Positions 1-6,581 of a DNA stretch of 16,830 nt are shown in pieces. The notes under the pieces are model-generated. The model searched no databases. It was not told where the DNA came from and saw only the letters and a program-made list of their open reading frames with translations. A program made the translations under genes and the position numbers. The stretch spans positions 1 through 16,830 of the forward strand of contig URQS01000067.1 of assembly GCA_900550035.1 (NCBI GenBank), written 5' to 3'. The stretch is from an uncultured Prevotella sp. GTDB lineage: Bacteria; Bacteroidota; Bacteroidia; Bacteroidales; Bacteroidaceae. Every line of letters starts with the position of its first letter. Positions within the stretch are counted from its first letter, which is position 1.

Positions 1-695
1 AGGGCAACACACGCACCACGGCAGTATTCGTAATTCAGTATCTGCGCTCTATGGGATTTTCTGTCAATAACGAAATCTTTGCCCGACATTCATGGTATTT
101 CCGTAATGCCATGGTACGCTACGTATATAAAAATAACGAGGGCGTTATGCCCGAACCTAAATATTTGGAACGTTTCTTCCGCAACATGCTTCTTGGCGAG
201 CAATGGGACCTTCGCAACCGATATCTCGTTATCAATCCGCCTGCAGAATATGCAGAACAACCGAGACTCGACACCCCCACAAGTTCGACAAATACCCCCA
301 CAAGTACCCCCACAAGTTCAATGCAGACCGAACAAGTACCGAACAAGTACCGAACAAGTACCGAACAAGCTCCAAATTTGTTCTATACCGACGACAAGAA
401 CACACGCGACTTGGTACTAACTATTGGAACTGGGCAGTTGACGGTAAAGGAAATGATGAATGGCGTAGGATTAAAGCATCGACCTAACTTCCTTGAACAA
501 TTCCTAACCCCTGCCATTTCTGCAGGCTTTGTACGTATGCTATATCCTAATTCTCCACGCCACCCTAAGCAGAAATATCTGCTTACGGTAAAGGGCATTG
601 GATTGTACAATCAATTGCACAATCATCCCGAACGCATCCCGAACGCATCCCGAACAAATGACATAACAAAAATCGGGACGCAAAAACAATTATAA
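1..695 (+). CDS. Fic-family protein, C-terminal part (5' end outside window)
   Basis: The open frame runs in from the window edge (first full codon at 3), so the internal ATG at 51 is not the start. The first residues read GNTRTTAVFVIQYLR, the second half of the Fic active-site motif (HPFxxGNxR); positions 1-2 (ag) fit the Glu codon expected before GNTR, while the catalytic His is off the window. The next part, RNAMVRYVYKNNEGVMPEPK then LERFFRNMLLG and LRNRYL, matches the C-terminal half of Bacteroidota Fic proteins. A Thr/Ser/Pro-rich repeat linker (about 267-375) separates this from a winged-helix-like domain (TRDLVLTIGTGQLTVKEMM to KYLLTVKGIGLYNQL), a common tail in this Fic subgroup. Fic enzymes usually transfer AMP to hydroxyl side chains; the target here is unknown. 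The restriction genes downstream suggest a role in a defence locus, which is inference. Confidence 0.85.
   Translation, partial: GNTRTTAVFVIQYLRSMGFSVNNEIFARHSWYFRNAMVRYVYKNNEGVMPEPKYLERFFRNMLLGEQWDLRNRYLVINPPAEYAEQPRLDTPTSSTNTPTSTPTSSMQTEQVPNKYRTSTEQAPNLFYTDDKNTRDLVLTIGTGQLTVKEMMNGVGLKHRPNFLEQFLTPAISAGFVRMLYPNSPRHPKQKYLLTVKGIGLYNQLHNHPERIPNASRTNDITKIGTQKQL
273..317 (+). repeat. 12-bp short repeats in fic linker
   Basis: The 12-mer acccccacaagt occurs at 273-284, 294-305 and 306-317; the last two are in direct tandem and the first is separated by 9 bp. Being a multiple of three, the unit keeps the frame and encodes TPTS-type peptides in the linker between the Fic core and the winged-helix tail. 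Confidence 0.85.
327..370 (+). repeat. 4 x 11-bp tandem repeat in fic linker
   Basis: The unit accgaacaagt is repeated at 327-337, 338-348, 349-359 and 360-370, the last copy with a final C. As 11 is not a multiple of 3, each copy is read in a different frame, giving a peptide period of 11 residues (TEQVPNKYRTS, TEQAPN). Loss of one unit would move translation to a frame that stops at 487, gain of one to a frame that stops at 420. Either would remove the winged-helix tail. The repeat is direct observation; copy-number change is inference. Confidence 0.9.
627..655 (+). repeat. 2.6 x 11-bp tandem repeat at fic 3' end
   Basis: The unit cccgaacgcat is present at 627-637 and 638-648, with a partial copy (cccgaac) at 649-655. 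This is a second frame-shifting 11-bp repeat in the same gene, with a different sequence, placed about 13 codons before the stop at 693-695. It lies after the winged-helix region, so slippage here would only alter the C-terminal tail. Confidence 0.85.
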
Positions 696-701
696 AAGCA
701 T

Positions 702-1156
702 ATGGCACAATCACTTTGCAAAATCTATTTGCACATCATATTCCACATCAAGACCACAAGTCCATGTATTCTTGATGACGACCTCAAACGTGTGCACGCC
801 TATATCGGCGAAATAATCAACGACTCGAAATGCACAACTATTTGGGTTGGTGGTATTGGCGACCATGTACATGTGTTGTGTCTATTAGGGCGTGAGGTAT
901 CAATAGCGCAACTTGTGGAGGCTATGAAACGCAATAGCAGCCGATGGATAAAATCGCTATCCCCAAAATATTCATGGTTTGCATGTCAGGGCGGTTATGC
1001 GGCTTTGTCTGTAAGCCAGTCGGTTGTGGACAAGACATTGGCGTACATCAAAAACCAAAGGAGCATCATAAGAAAACGTCATTCCAAGATGAGTACAGGC
1101 AGTTTTTGAAATTTTATAATATTGAATATGACGAGAAGTATGTGTTTACGGATTAG
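702..1156 (+). pseudogene. REP-associated (IS200-like, Y1/HUH) transposase, frameshifted near 3' end
   Basis: The ATG is 6 bp after the fic stop. The protein begins MAQSLCKIYLHIIFHIKTT, typical of the Y1_Tnp (IS200-like/REP-associated) family of about 150 residues, which cuts and joins single-stranded DNA at hairpins. The HUH motif is GDHVHVLCL with His55 and His57, and the catalytic tyrosine fits Tyr115 in YIKNQ (Tyr-x3-Gln). After Gln119 (codon 1056-1058) this frame turns into unrelated residues and stops at 1107-1109. The family's usual ending (KEHHKKTSFQDEYRQFL to YDEKYVFTD) is found in the -1 frame up to the stop at 1154-1156. A single missing base in the A run around 1058-1061 explains this. 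Catalytic residues remain, but about 30 C-terminal residues are scrambled. The palindrome array that follows supports a REP-type rather than a self-mobile element; no inverted terminal repeats are evident. Confidence 0.85.
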
Positions 1157-1205
1157 CAAGGATGTGAAACCTATGACGTTGCAAGGATGTGAAACCTATG
1201 ACGTT
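1156..1205 (+). repeat. Perfect 2 x 25-bp tandem duplication
   Basis: A 25-bp unit starting gcaaggatgtgaaac is present at 1156-1180 and again, without mismatch, at 1181-1205. It starts on the last base of the transposase stop codon (1154-1156) and leads directly into the palindrome cluster. No coding capacity or known site was recognised. The identity suggests a recent duplication. Confidence 0.9.
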
Positions 1206-1216
1206 TGCGCAAAGAC

Positions 1217-1405
1217 GGGCTGAAAGCCCAATGTTTCCATAGCCCAGGGCATCGCCCTGGGTAAACGAACACAAACGCCATGCGCCCTGCAAGGGCAGCT
1301 ATAAAACCCCAAGCTATTAGAGTTGCCCTTACAGGGCGCAGAGCTCATAATCACATCATACCCAGGGCGTTGCCCTGGGCTATGGAGGAGTTGCCCCTTC
1401 GGGGC
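1217..1405. repeat. REP-like array of six short hairpins
   Basis: This stretch between the transposase and hsdS holds six GC-rich palindromes, each with a 3-nt loop: 1217-1229 (stem gggct), 1243-1261 (cccagggc), 1284-1296 (gccct), 1325-1337 (gccct), 1361-1379 (cccagggc) and 1393-1405 (gcccc). They fall into two families, an 8-bp stem type and a 5-bp stem type followed or preceded by gcgc. Density, shared flanks and position beside an HUH transposase of the REP-associated type point to REP elements. No gene is present in 1157-1439. Confidence 0.85.
1236..1386. repeat. Nested inverted (BIME-like) palindrome pair
   Basis: Within the array, 1236-1263 (tccatagcccagggc...) is the reverse complement of 1359-1386 with one or two differences near the loop. 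The inner element around 1281-1300 (tgcgccctgcaagggc) is similarly mirrored by 1321-1340. Two hairpin types are therefore arranged B-C / C'-B' about a centre near 1311, as in bacterial interspersed mosaic elements. Confidence 0.8.
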
Positions 1406-1428
1406 GCGCTGGTAATAACAATAACGAC

Positions 1429-1435
1429 AAGGAGG
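1429..1435 (+). promoter_or_regulatory. Shine-Dalgarno sequence of hsdS
   Basis: The sequence aaggagg sits 4 nt before the ATG at 1440. An in-frame stop at 1422-1424 leaves no ATG further upstream, so this site and stop fix the start. A full-length Shine-Dalgarno is unusual in Bacteroidota and the spacing is short. Confidence 0.6.
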
Positions 1436-1439
1436 AACA

Positions 1440-2546
1440 ATGAAACAAGGATGGGAATATAAGAAGTTTGAAGCTTGCATAAACAAAACGCCCAAACCAA
1501 AGCAAGTAAAAACAGAAGAATATAATAGTGGTACTAAGTATCCTATTGTTTCACAAGAAGACAAACTTATTTCTGGATATTATGATGATGAGTCTTATGT
1601 TTTTCACATTGACTCTCCAGTCGTAATATTCGGAGACCATACCCGTGTCCTAAAATATGTAGATTTCGATTTTGTTGTTGGTGCAGATGGTGTTAAGATT
1701 ATTTCTCCAAAACAAGAATTGGATGCAAAGTTTTTGCTTTATTACTTGCAATGGTACAAAATACCGAATCTTGGTTATTCAAGACATTACAAACTATTAA
1801 AAGAATTAAATGTCCCCATCCCTCCCAAGTCCACCCAACTCTCCATTGTCTCCGAACTTGACAAGATTAACGAGTTGATTCGTCTAAAGAAGGAACAACT
1901 GAAAGATTATGACAACCTCGCACAAAGCATCTTCTATGAGATGTTTGGAGACCCCGTAGAGAATGAAAAGGGATGGGAAGTGAAGAAATTAGTGGATGTA
2001 TGTACCGATATTAGATATGGAACAAGTAAGCCCGCTTGCGAAAATGGTTGTTATAAGTATTTAAGAATGTGCAACATAACAGATGATGGATTCTTGAATT
2101 TGTCAAATCTAAAAACAATAGATATTCCAGATGATGAAATAGAGAAATGTATAGTTCGTCACGGAGATATTCTATTTAATCGTACCAATAGTATAGAGTT
2201 AGTTGGCAAAACATGCATGTTTGATAATAGCGAACCAATGGTAATAGCAGGATATATAATAAGAGTAAGACTAAATGAAAGATTATTACCAGTTGTTTTG
2301 GCAAGAATGTTTAATTTAGTTTCAATTAAAAAGAAGTTGCGTTCTATGGCGAAAGGTGCTGTTAATCAAGCAAACATTAACTCTAAAGAATTGGCATCCA
2401 TTAGAATACCCCTCCCCCCTCTCTCCCTCCAGCACCTCTTTGCCCAGCGCATAGAGCAGATAGAGCGTCAGAAGTCTGCGGTACAGAAGTCGATAACCGA
2501 CCTTGAAACCCTCCTTGCCTCTCGTATGCAGCATTGGTTCGAGTAA
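1440..2546 (+). CDS. hsdS: Type I restriction-modification specificity subunit HsdS
   Basis: This 368-residue protein is slightly short for HsdS (usually about 400). It has the two-fold layout of the family: target-recognition domain 1 (about residues 4-126, beginning GWEYKKFEACI and ending LNVPIPP), a central helical spacer (about 130-170, QLSIVSELDKINELIRLKK), target-recognition domain 2 (about 177-323, beginning KGWEVKKLVDVC), and a C-terminal helix (about 326-366, QHLFAQRIEQIERQKSAVQK to ETLLASRM). HsdS recognises the bipartite DNA target and holds HsdM and HsdR. The helices are relatively GC-rich while the recognition domains, mainly the second (about 1990-2400), are AT-rich; the change is abrupt near 2405. 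This suggests domain exchange. Palindromic repeats flank the gene on both sides. No second hsdS and no invertase gene are visible, and hsdM is absent from the window. Confidence 0.93.
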   Translation: MKQGWEYKKFEACINKTPKPKQVKTEEYNSGTKYPIVSQEDKLISGYYDDESYVFHIDSPVVIFGDHTRVLKYVDFDFVVGADGVKIISPKQELDAKFLLYYLQWYKIPNLGYSRHYKLLKELNVPIPPKSTQLSIVSELDKINELIRLKKEQLKDYDNLAQSIFYEMFGDPVENEKGWEVKKLVDVCTDIRYGTSKPACENGCYKYLRMCNITDDGFLNLSNLKTIDIPDDEIEKCIVRHGDILFNRTNSIELVGKTCMFDNSEPMVIAGYIIRVRLNERLLPVVLARMFNLVSIKKKLRSMAKGAVNQANINSKELASIRIPLPPLSLQHLFAQRIEQIERQKSAVQKSITDLETLLASRMQHWFE

Positions 2547-2555
2547 TGGAAACTT

Positions 2556-2640
2556 AGGAGGGTAGGGCATCCTTGCCCTACCCACTCAGTCTTAATTAGC
2601 AGTAGATTGAGTGGGTATAGCAGGGATGCTATACCCTCCT
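2556..2640. repeat. Inverted pair of covarying palindromes downstream of hsdS
   Basis: Segment 2556-2588 is an inverted copy of 2608-2640 (33 bp each, 5 differences). Each copy is itself a hairpin with a 9-bp stem and 6-nt loop: gggtagggc/gccctaccc at 2560-2583 and gggtatagc/gctataccc at 2613-2636. The substitutions in the stem change both partners, so pairing is preserved in both. It could also act as a terminator-like structure after hsdS, but there is no T tract. Confidence 0.85.
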
Positions 2641-2663
2641 ATAGATAGCCAACTGCTTGCGCA

Positions 2664-2687
2664 GGCTACGGCGAGGACGCCATAGCC
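2664..2687. repeat. Third palindrome in the hsdS-rhuM spacer
   Basis: ggctacggcg (2664-2673) pairs with cgccatagcc (2678-2687) across a 4-nt loop, with a single mismatch in a 10-bp stem. It resembles the GC-rich repeats upstream of hsdS. The rest of the 2547-2742 spacer holds no gene or promoter that I recognise. Confidence 0.7.
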
Positions 2688-2742
2688 TCCCACGATTTAC
2701 ATTAGCCATTTCATATATGGGCGACTCTAAAAACTTGAATTT

Positions 2743-3129
2743 ATGACAAAGAAATTTGAAATACGAAATAGCACAGCCGAATTCCTTATCTTTATGGCGG
2801 AGGGTAAGGAGGATGGTATAGAGGTTATGTATGCCGATGAAAATATTTGGTGTACACAAGATGCTATTGCAAACCTTTTTGACAAAGGGAGATCAACTAT
2901 AGCAGAACATCTGTCAAACATTTTCAAAGAAGGAGAATTGGACAAAGATTCAGTTTGTCGGAATTTCCGACGAACTGCCGCCGACGGTAAATCATACAAC
3001 ACCAAGTTCTATAACCTTGATGCAATCATAAGTGTAGGTTATAGAGCTAATTCTCGTCGCGCCACCCAATTCCGCCAATGGTGCACCTTCGTACTTCGCC
3101 AATATGCCATCTGTGGCTTATGTGCTTAA
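2743..3129 (+). pseudogene. RhuM-family protein, truncated N-terminal remnant
   Basis: The 128 residues correspond to the N-terminal third of RhuM-family proteins, usually about 300-350 residues and often found inside type I restriction loci. Recognisable parts are WCTQDAIANLFDKGRSTIAE, HLSNIFKEGEL, SVCRNFRRTAADGKSYNTKF, YNLDAIISVGYRANSRRATQ and FRQWCTFVLRQYAI. At 3115-3129 the frame gives GLCA and stops. Skipping one base at 3117-3119 restores the family-like GYVLNKQ, but that frame too stops at 3173-3175. The gene therefore carries a +1 frameshift and has also lost about two thirds of its length, with hsdR starting right after. The function of RhuM is not settled. A functional short product cannot be excluded, but decay is more likely. 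Confidence 0.8.
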
Positions 3130-3171
3130 CAAACAAATACAACGACACTACACTACCTACATTATAACAAT

Positions 3172-6100
3172 ATGAAGAACTTTGACTTTATCTCACGCTT
3201 GGCGGAGACAATCCCCGACTTCGCCCAGCTACACACATACTGCGATAAGGCGGAAATCTTTCAGAAGGCTTTCCCTGATGAGAGCGCCAGCAACGCCCGC
3301 AAGGCATTGGAGTGGCTTGTAAGAAACCATCTTGCCATGGCAAACGTGACGCTTGAGCCACGCGAGACGCTCAGCCAGATGCTGCGCCGTCCGCAGATTG
3401 ACGCTTTCGTAGGCGACGACAGACAGTTGCAGGGCGACATGCGCACGGTGAAGAAGATTGGCAACTATGCCTCGCATACTGGTGTGCAGGAGGTGAGACA
3501 GAACGATGCCTACATCTGTCTGCGTGCCTTGTATTATGTGGTGTGCGGTTTTCTGTTCCGTTGGCGTGCCATACAGAGTATAGTGGCATTTGATGCCACC
3601 ATTGTGCCCGACGGATTCACGGGCATGCACATAGCCGACAACTCGGAGCCTGCTGTGGCTGCCGAAGTGGTGGAGAGTGTGCCAAAGGACGCTATAGAGA
3701 AGCCAAAGGCTCCTACCGAGATACCGCCAGAGAGTCTGGAAAGCGAGCGCATCACACGCAAGTGCCTCATCGACTATATGCTGAACGAGGCAGGGTGGGA
3801 CATTCTCGCCACGAAGGGCGACCTGCAAGGAGGCAAGGCGTGCATAGAGGTGAAGGTGGAGGGGATGACTTCTTCTGCCTCGGGCACGGGCTATTGCGAC
3901 TATGTATTGATGAGCAAGGGAGGCAAACCGCTTGCCGTGATAGAGGCAAAGAGCACTATCGAGAACGCTACTAAGGGACGCAAGCAGGCAATGGAGTATG
4001 CTGATTGTCTGGAGCGTAAGCATGGTGTGCGCCCCGTCGTTTATTATACCAACGGCTACACAACGAAGGTGATTGACGGTATGGGCTATCCCGACCGCGA
4101 TGTCATCTCATTCCACAGTCACGACGACCTGGAATACCTGATACAAAAGCGTGGACGTGCCGACATAACCGACCTCACCATCGACGACGCCATAACCAAC
4201 CGACCATATCAGAAGACAGCCATAAAGAGTCTGGTGGAGTGGCTCAACAAGAAGCATCGACGCGGACTGCTCGTGCTGGCTACCGGTACGGGCAAGACAC
4301 GTGTGAGTATCTCGCTTTGTAAGCTTCTGTCTAGCAACAATTGGATAAAGAAGGTGCTGTTCCTGGCCGACCGCACCGAACTCGTTAACCAGGCGCGCCA
4401 GAATTATGAGAATCTCTTGCCCAGCGAGTCGATAGCTTGTCTGTCGGAGGATGCCGTGCCCGATCTTGACGCACGCTTCATCTTCTCTACCTATCAGACG
4501 ATGATAAACTATATAAATGCCGTGCCCGTGGAGTTCTCGGTAGGACACTTCGACCTTATCATTATCGATGAGGCACATCGTAGCGTGTTCGGTAAGTATG
4601 GTGCCATATTCCAGTATTTCGACTCGTTGCTTATAGGTCTTACTGCCACTCCGCGCGACGAGATTGACCGCAACACGTTCCGATTGCTCGAACTGGACGA
4701 CGAGCCGAACTTTGAGTATAGCTTCCAGGAGGCTGTAGCCGATAAGTATCTTGTGCCATACAAGGTGAAGAACTGCACATCGAAGATGATAAACCGCGGC
4801 ATAAAGTACGACGAACTCACCCCTGCACAGCGCGAGGAACTGGAGAAGGTGTGGGAGTATGAGAAGGCGCTCAACGGCATTCCGCAAGACGAGGACTACC
4901 ACCGCGACATAGAGGGTCGCGAGATATTCAACTATCTCATCAACGACGACACCATCGACAACGTGCTCTCCGAACTGATGACCAACGGACTGAAGGTGCA
5001 TAGCGGCGAGGACATTGGCAAGACCATTATCTTTGCCTACAACCATCGTCATGCCGAGCGCATCGTGGAGCGTTTCCACCAACTCTATCCTGAGCGTGGA
5101 GCCGACTACTGCCAGCTCATAGACAACCAGGTGAAGCACCACGACCAGATAATAAGCGAATTCAAGATTGCCGACCGACTGCCACAGATAGCCGTGTCGG
5201 TAGACATGCTCGATACGGGCATCGACGTGCCCGAAATTCTGAACCTCGTATTCTTCAAGATTGTGAAGTCGAAGATTAAGTTCGAGCAGATGATAGGTCG
5301 AGGCACACGATTGTGCAAGGACCTCTTCGGGGCTGACAAGGACAAGAAGGAATTCTATATATTCGACTGGTGTGGCAACTTTGAGTATTTCTCGAAGAAT
5401 GCCGACGGCATCAGCAGCGTGGCTGTAAAGTCGCTCACCGAACGACTATTCGGCTTGCGTGTGGACATAGCCAAGGAATTGCAGAGTGCCGACCATCAGG
5501 AAAATGAGTTCGACCGCAAGCTGCACGACGACCTAAAGCTGCTGCTTCACACCCAGCTATGCAGCATAGGAAAGCAGCGCAAGGAGGCACGGCCGTATCT
5601 TGACACCATCGAACCCTTCCGCAACAAGGAGGCGTGGGCATGCCTCTCGGAGGTGGATGTGCTGCGACTCAAGGAAATTGCCAACCTCATTCCTGCCGAC
5701 AAGGACGATGAGGCTGCCAAGAAATGGGACGTGATAATGCTCCACCTGATGCTTGCACATGTAGATACGACGGTGAAGGTGGGACAATTCCGACAGACTG
5801 TGGTGAATGTGGCAGCACTATTGGAGAAGAAAGCCACGGTGCCGGCTGTGAAAAACCGAATCGACACCATACGCCTTGTGCAGACACAGCAGTTCTGGGA
5901 GAATGAGTCGCTCGACGCTCTGGAGAAGGTGCGCACCGAACTGCGCAACCTTATCAATCTGCTCGACGAGCAGCGCAAGACCCGCAAGTTTGTCATCGAC
6001 ATAGATGACGAATACCAGACAGCTGACGGAGGCGAAGACCTGATAGTGCAGACCACCTACAAGCAGCGCATAATCGACTATCTGGCAGCCAACAGCGACA

Positions 6101-6516
6101 ACGCTACGCTACGCAAGATACAGAACTTCGAACAGCTGACGTCGGCAGACATCGAGGAGCTGGAGCGCATATTCTTTGAGGAGTTGGGCACCAAGTCGGA
6201 CTACGAAAAACTGTCCGACGGAAGACCATATAAAAATAATGTGGCAGCCTTCATACGCGTGGCTGGCGGCATCGACCGCCAGCGTGCCTTGCAGATATAT
6301 CAGCACTTTATAGAAGGCTATCAGCTGACAGCCGACCAGGAGCGCTATCTGAAGAATATTCTCGACTACGTGAGCATGAATGGCGACATTGAGACACGCA
6401 ACTTTATGGAGTATCCGCTCAAGGCTCTCAACTGGCGCGCCGCCTTCGGCAACCAGTTTGCCAACCTCAAGCAATTCATCAAGCAGATTCATCAAGTGAT
6501 ATCAACTACGGCATAA
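3172..6516 (+). CDS. hsdR: Type I restriction endonuclease subunit HsdR (EcoEI-type)
   Basis: HsdR is the ATP-driven translocase and nuclease of type I restriction complexes. The 1114-residue protein has a DUF4145-like N-terminal helical domain (about 30-130, NARKALEWLVRNHLAM), then a PD-(D/E)xK nuclease domain with Asp243 and Glu258-Ala-Lys260 (CDYVLMSKGGKPLAVIEAKS). The SF2 helicase core follows: ATGTGKT at 370-376 (Walker A), DEAH at 466-469, LTATP at 490-494 and QMIGRGTR at 706-713. The C-terminal region (about 950-1110) resembles the EcoEI R-subunit C domain. All catalytic motifs are intact and the length is normal. The ATG at 3172 fits the start of the family (KNFDFI). It is one of the longest intact frames in the island, so restriction may be functional if an hsdM exists upstream. 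No clear promoter lies in the short gap after rhuM; it may be co-transcribed from hsdS. Confidence 0.95.
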   Translation: MKNFDFISRLAETIPDFAQLHTYCDKAEIFQKAFPDESASNARKALEWLVRNHLAMANVTLEPRETLSQMLRRPQIDAFVGDDRQLQGDMRTVKKIGNYASHTGVQEVRQNDAYICLRALYYVVCGFLFRWRAIQSIVAFDATIVPDGFTGMHIADNSEPAVAAEVVESVPKDAIEKPKAPTEIPPESLESERITRKCLIDYMLNEAGWDILATKGDLQGGKACIEVKVEGMTSSASGTGYCDYVLMSKGGKPLAVIEAKSTIENATKGRKQAMEYADCLERKHGVRPVVYYTNGYTTKVIDGMGYPDRDVISFHSHDDLEYLIQKRGRADITDLTIDDAITNRPYQKTAIKSLVEWLNKKHRRGLLVLATGTGKTRVSISLCKLLSSNNWIKKVLFLADRTELVNQARQNYENLLPSESIACLSEDAVPDLDARFIFSTYQTMINYINAVPVEFSVGHFDLIIIDEAHRSVFGKYGAIFQYFDSLLIGLTATPRDEIDRNTFRLLELDDEPNFEYSFQEAVADKYLVPYKVKNCTSKMINRGIKYDELTPAQREELEKVWEYEKALNGIPQDEDYHRDIEGREIFNYLINDDTIDNVLSELMTNGLKVHSGEDIGKTIIFAYNHRHAERIVERFHQLYPERGADYCQLIDNQVKHHDQIISEFKIADRLPQIAVSVDMLDTGIDVPEILNLVFFKIVKSKIKFEQMIGRGTRLCKDLFGADKDKKEFYIFDWCGNFEYFSKNADGISSVAVKSLTERLFGLRVDIAKELQSADHQENEFDRKLHDDLKLLLHTQLCSIGKQRKEARPYLDTIEPFRNKEAWACLSEVDVLRLKEIANLIPADKDDEAAKKWDVIMLHLMLAHVDTTVKVGQFRQTVVNVAALLEKKATVPAVKNRIDTIRLVQTQQFWENESLDALEKVRTELRNLINLLDEQRKTRKFVIDIDDEYQTADGGEDLIVQTTYKQRIIDYLAANSDNATLRKIQNFEQLTSADIEELERIFFEELGTKSDYEKLSDGRPYKNNVAAFIRVAGGIDRQRALQIYQHFIEGYQLTADQERYLKNILDYVSMNGDIETRNFMEYPLKALNWRAAFGNQFANLKQFIKQIHQVISTTA

Positions 6517-6538
6517 TGCCATAATATAGCTCGTAAAA

Positions 6539-6570
6539 TTTGCTGTTGTGTAAGAAAAATGGTAAATTTG
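6539..6570 (+). promoter_or_regulatory. Candidate Bacteroidota promoter of the ABC ATPase gene
   Basis: tttg at 6539-6542 and taaatttg at 6563-6570 fit the -33 TTTG and -7 TAnnTTTG elements with a 20-bp spacer. The position implies transcription starting near 6576, only a few bases before the ATG at 6582. The match is to the consensus only and the region is AT-rich, so it could be chance. Confidence 0.5.
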
Positions 6571-6581
6571 CCACAAAAAAG

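Noticed and set aside
273..370. Possible CRISPR-like array
   Set aside because: Units are 11-12 bp, mostly in direct tandem without unique spacers, and they lie in a coding frame.
1280..1462. Small gene through the palindrome array
   Set aside because: The frame is a by-product of GC-rich palindromes and overlaps the start of hsdS.
4108..5142. Long open frame on the minus strand (344 codons) opposite hsdR
   Set aside because: It lies wholly inside the confirmed hsdR frame, shows no recognisable family sequence and follows from codon bias in the forward gene. The same holds for minus-strand frames opposite the beta-galactosidase (9126-9989) and hmuS (13703-14626, 14735-15706).
6510..6520. 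Intrinsic terminator after hsdR
   Set aside because: ggca/tgcc forms only a 4-bp stem and no T tract follows.
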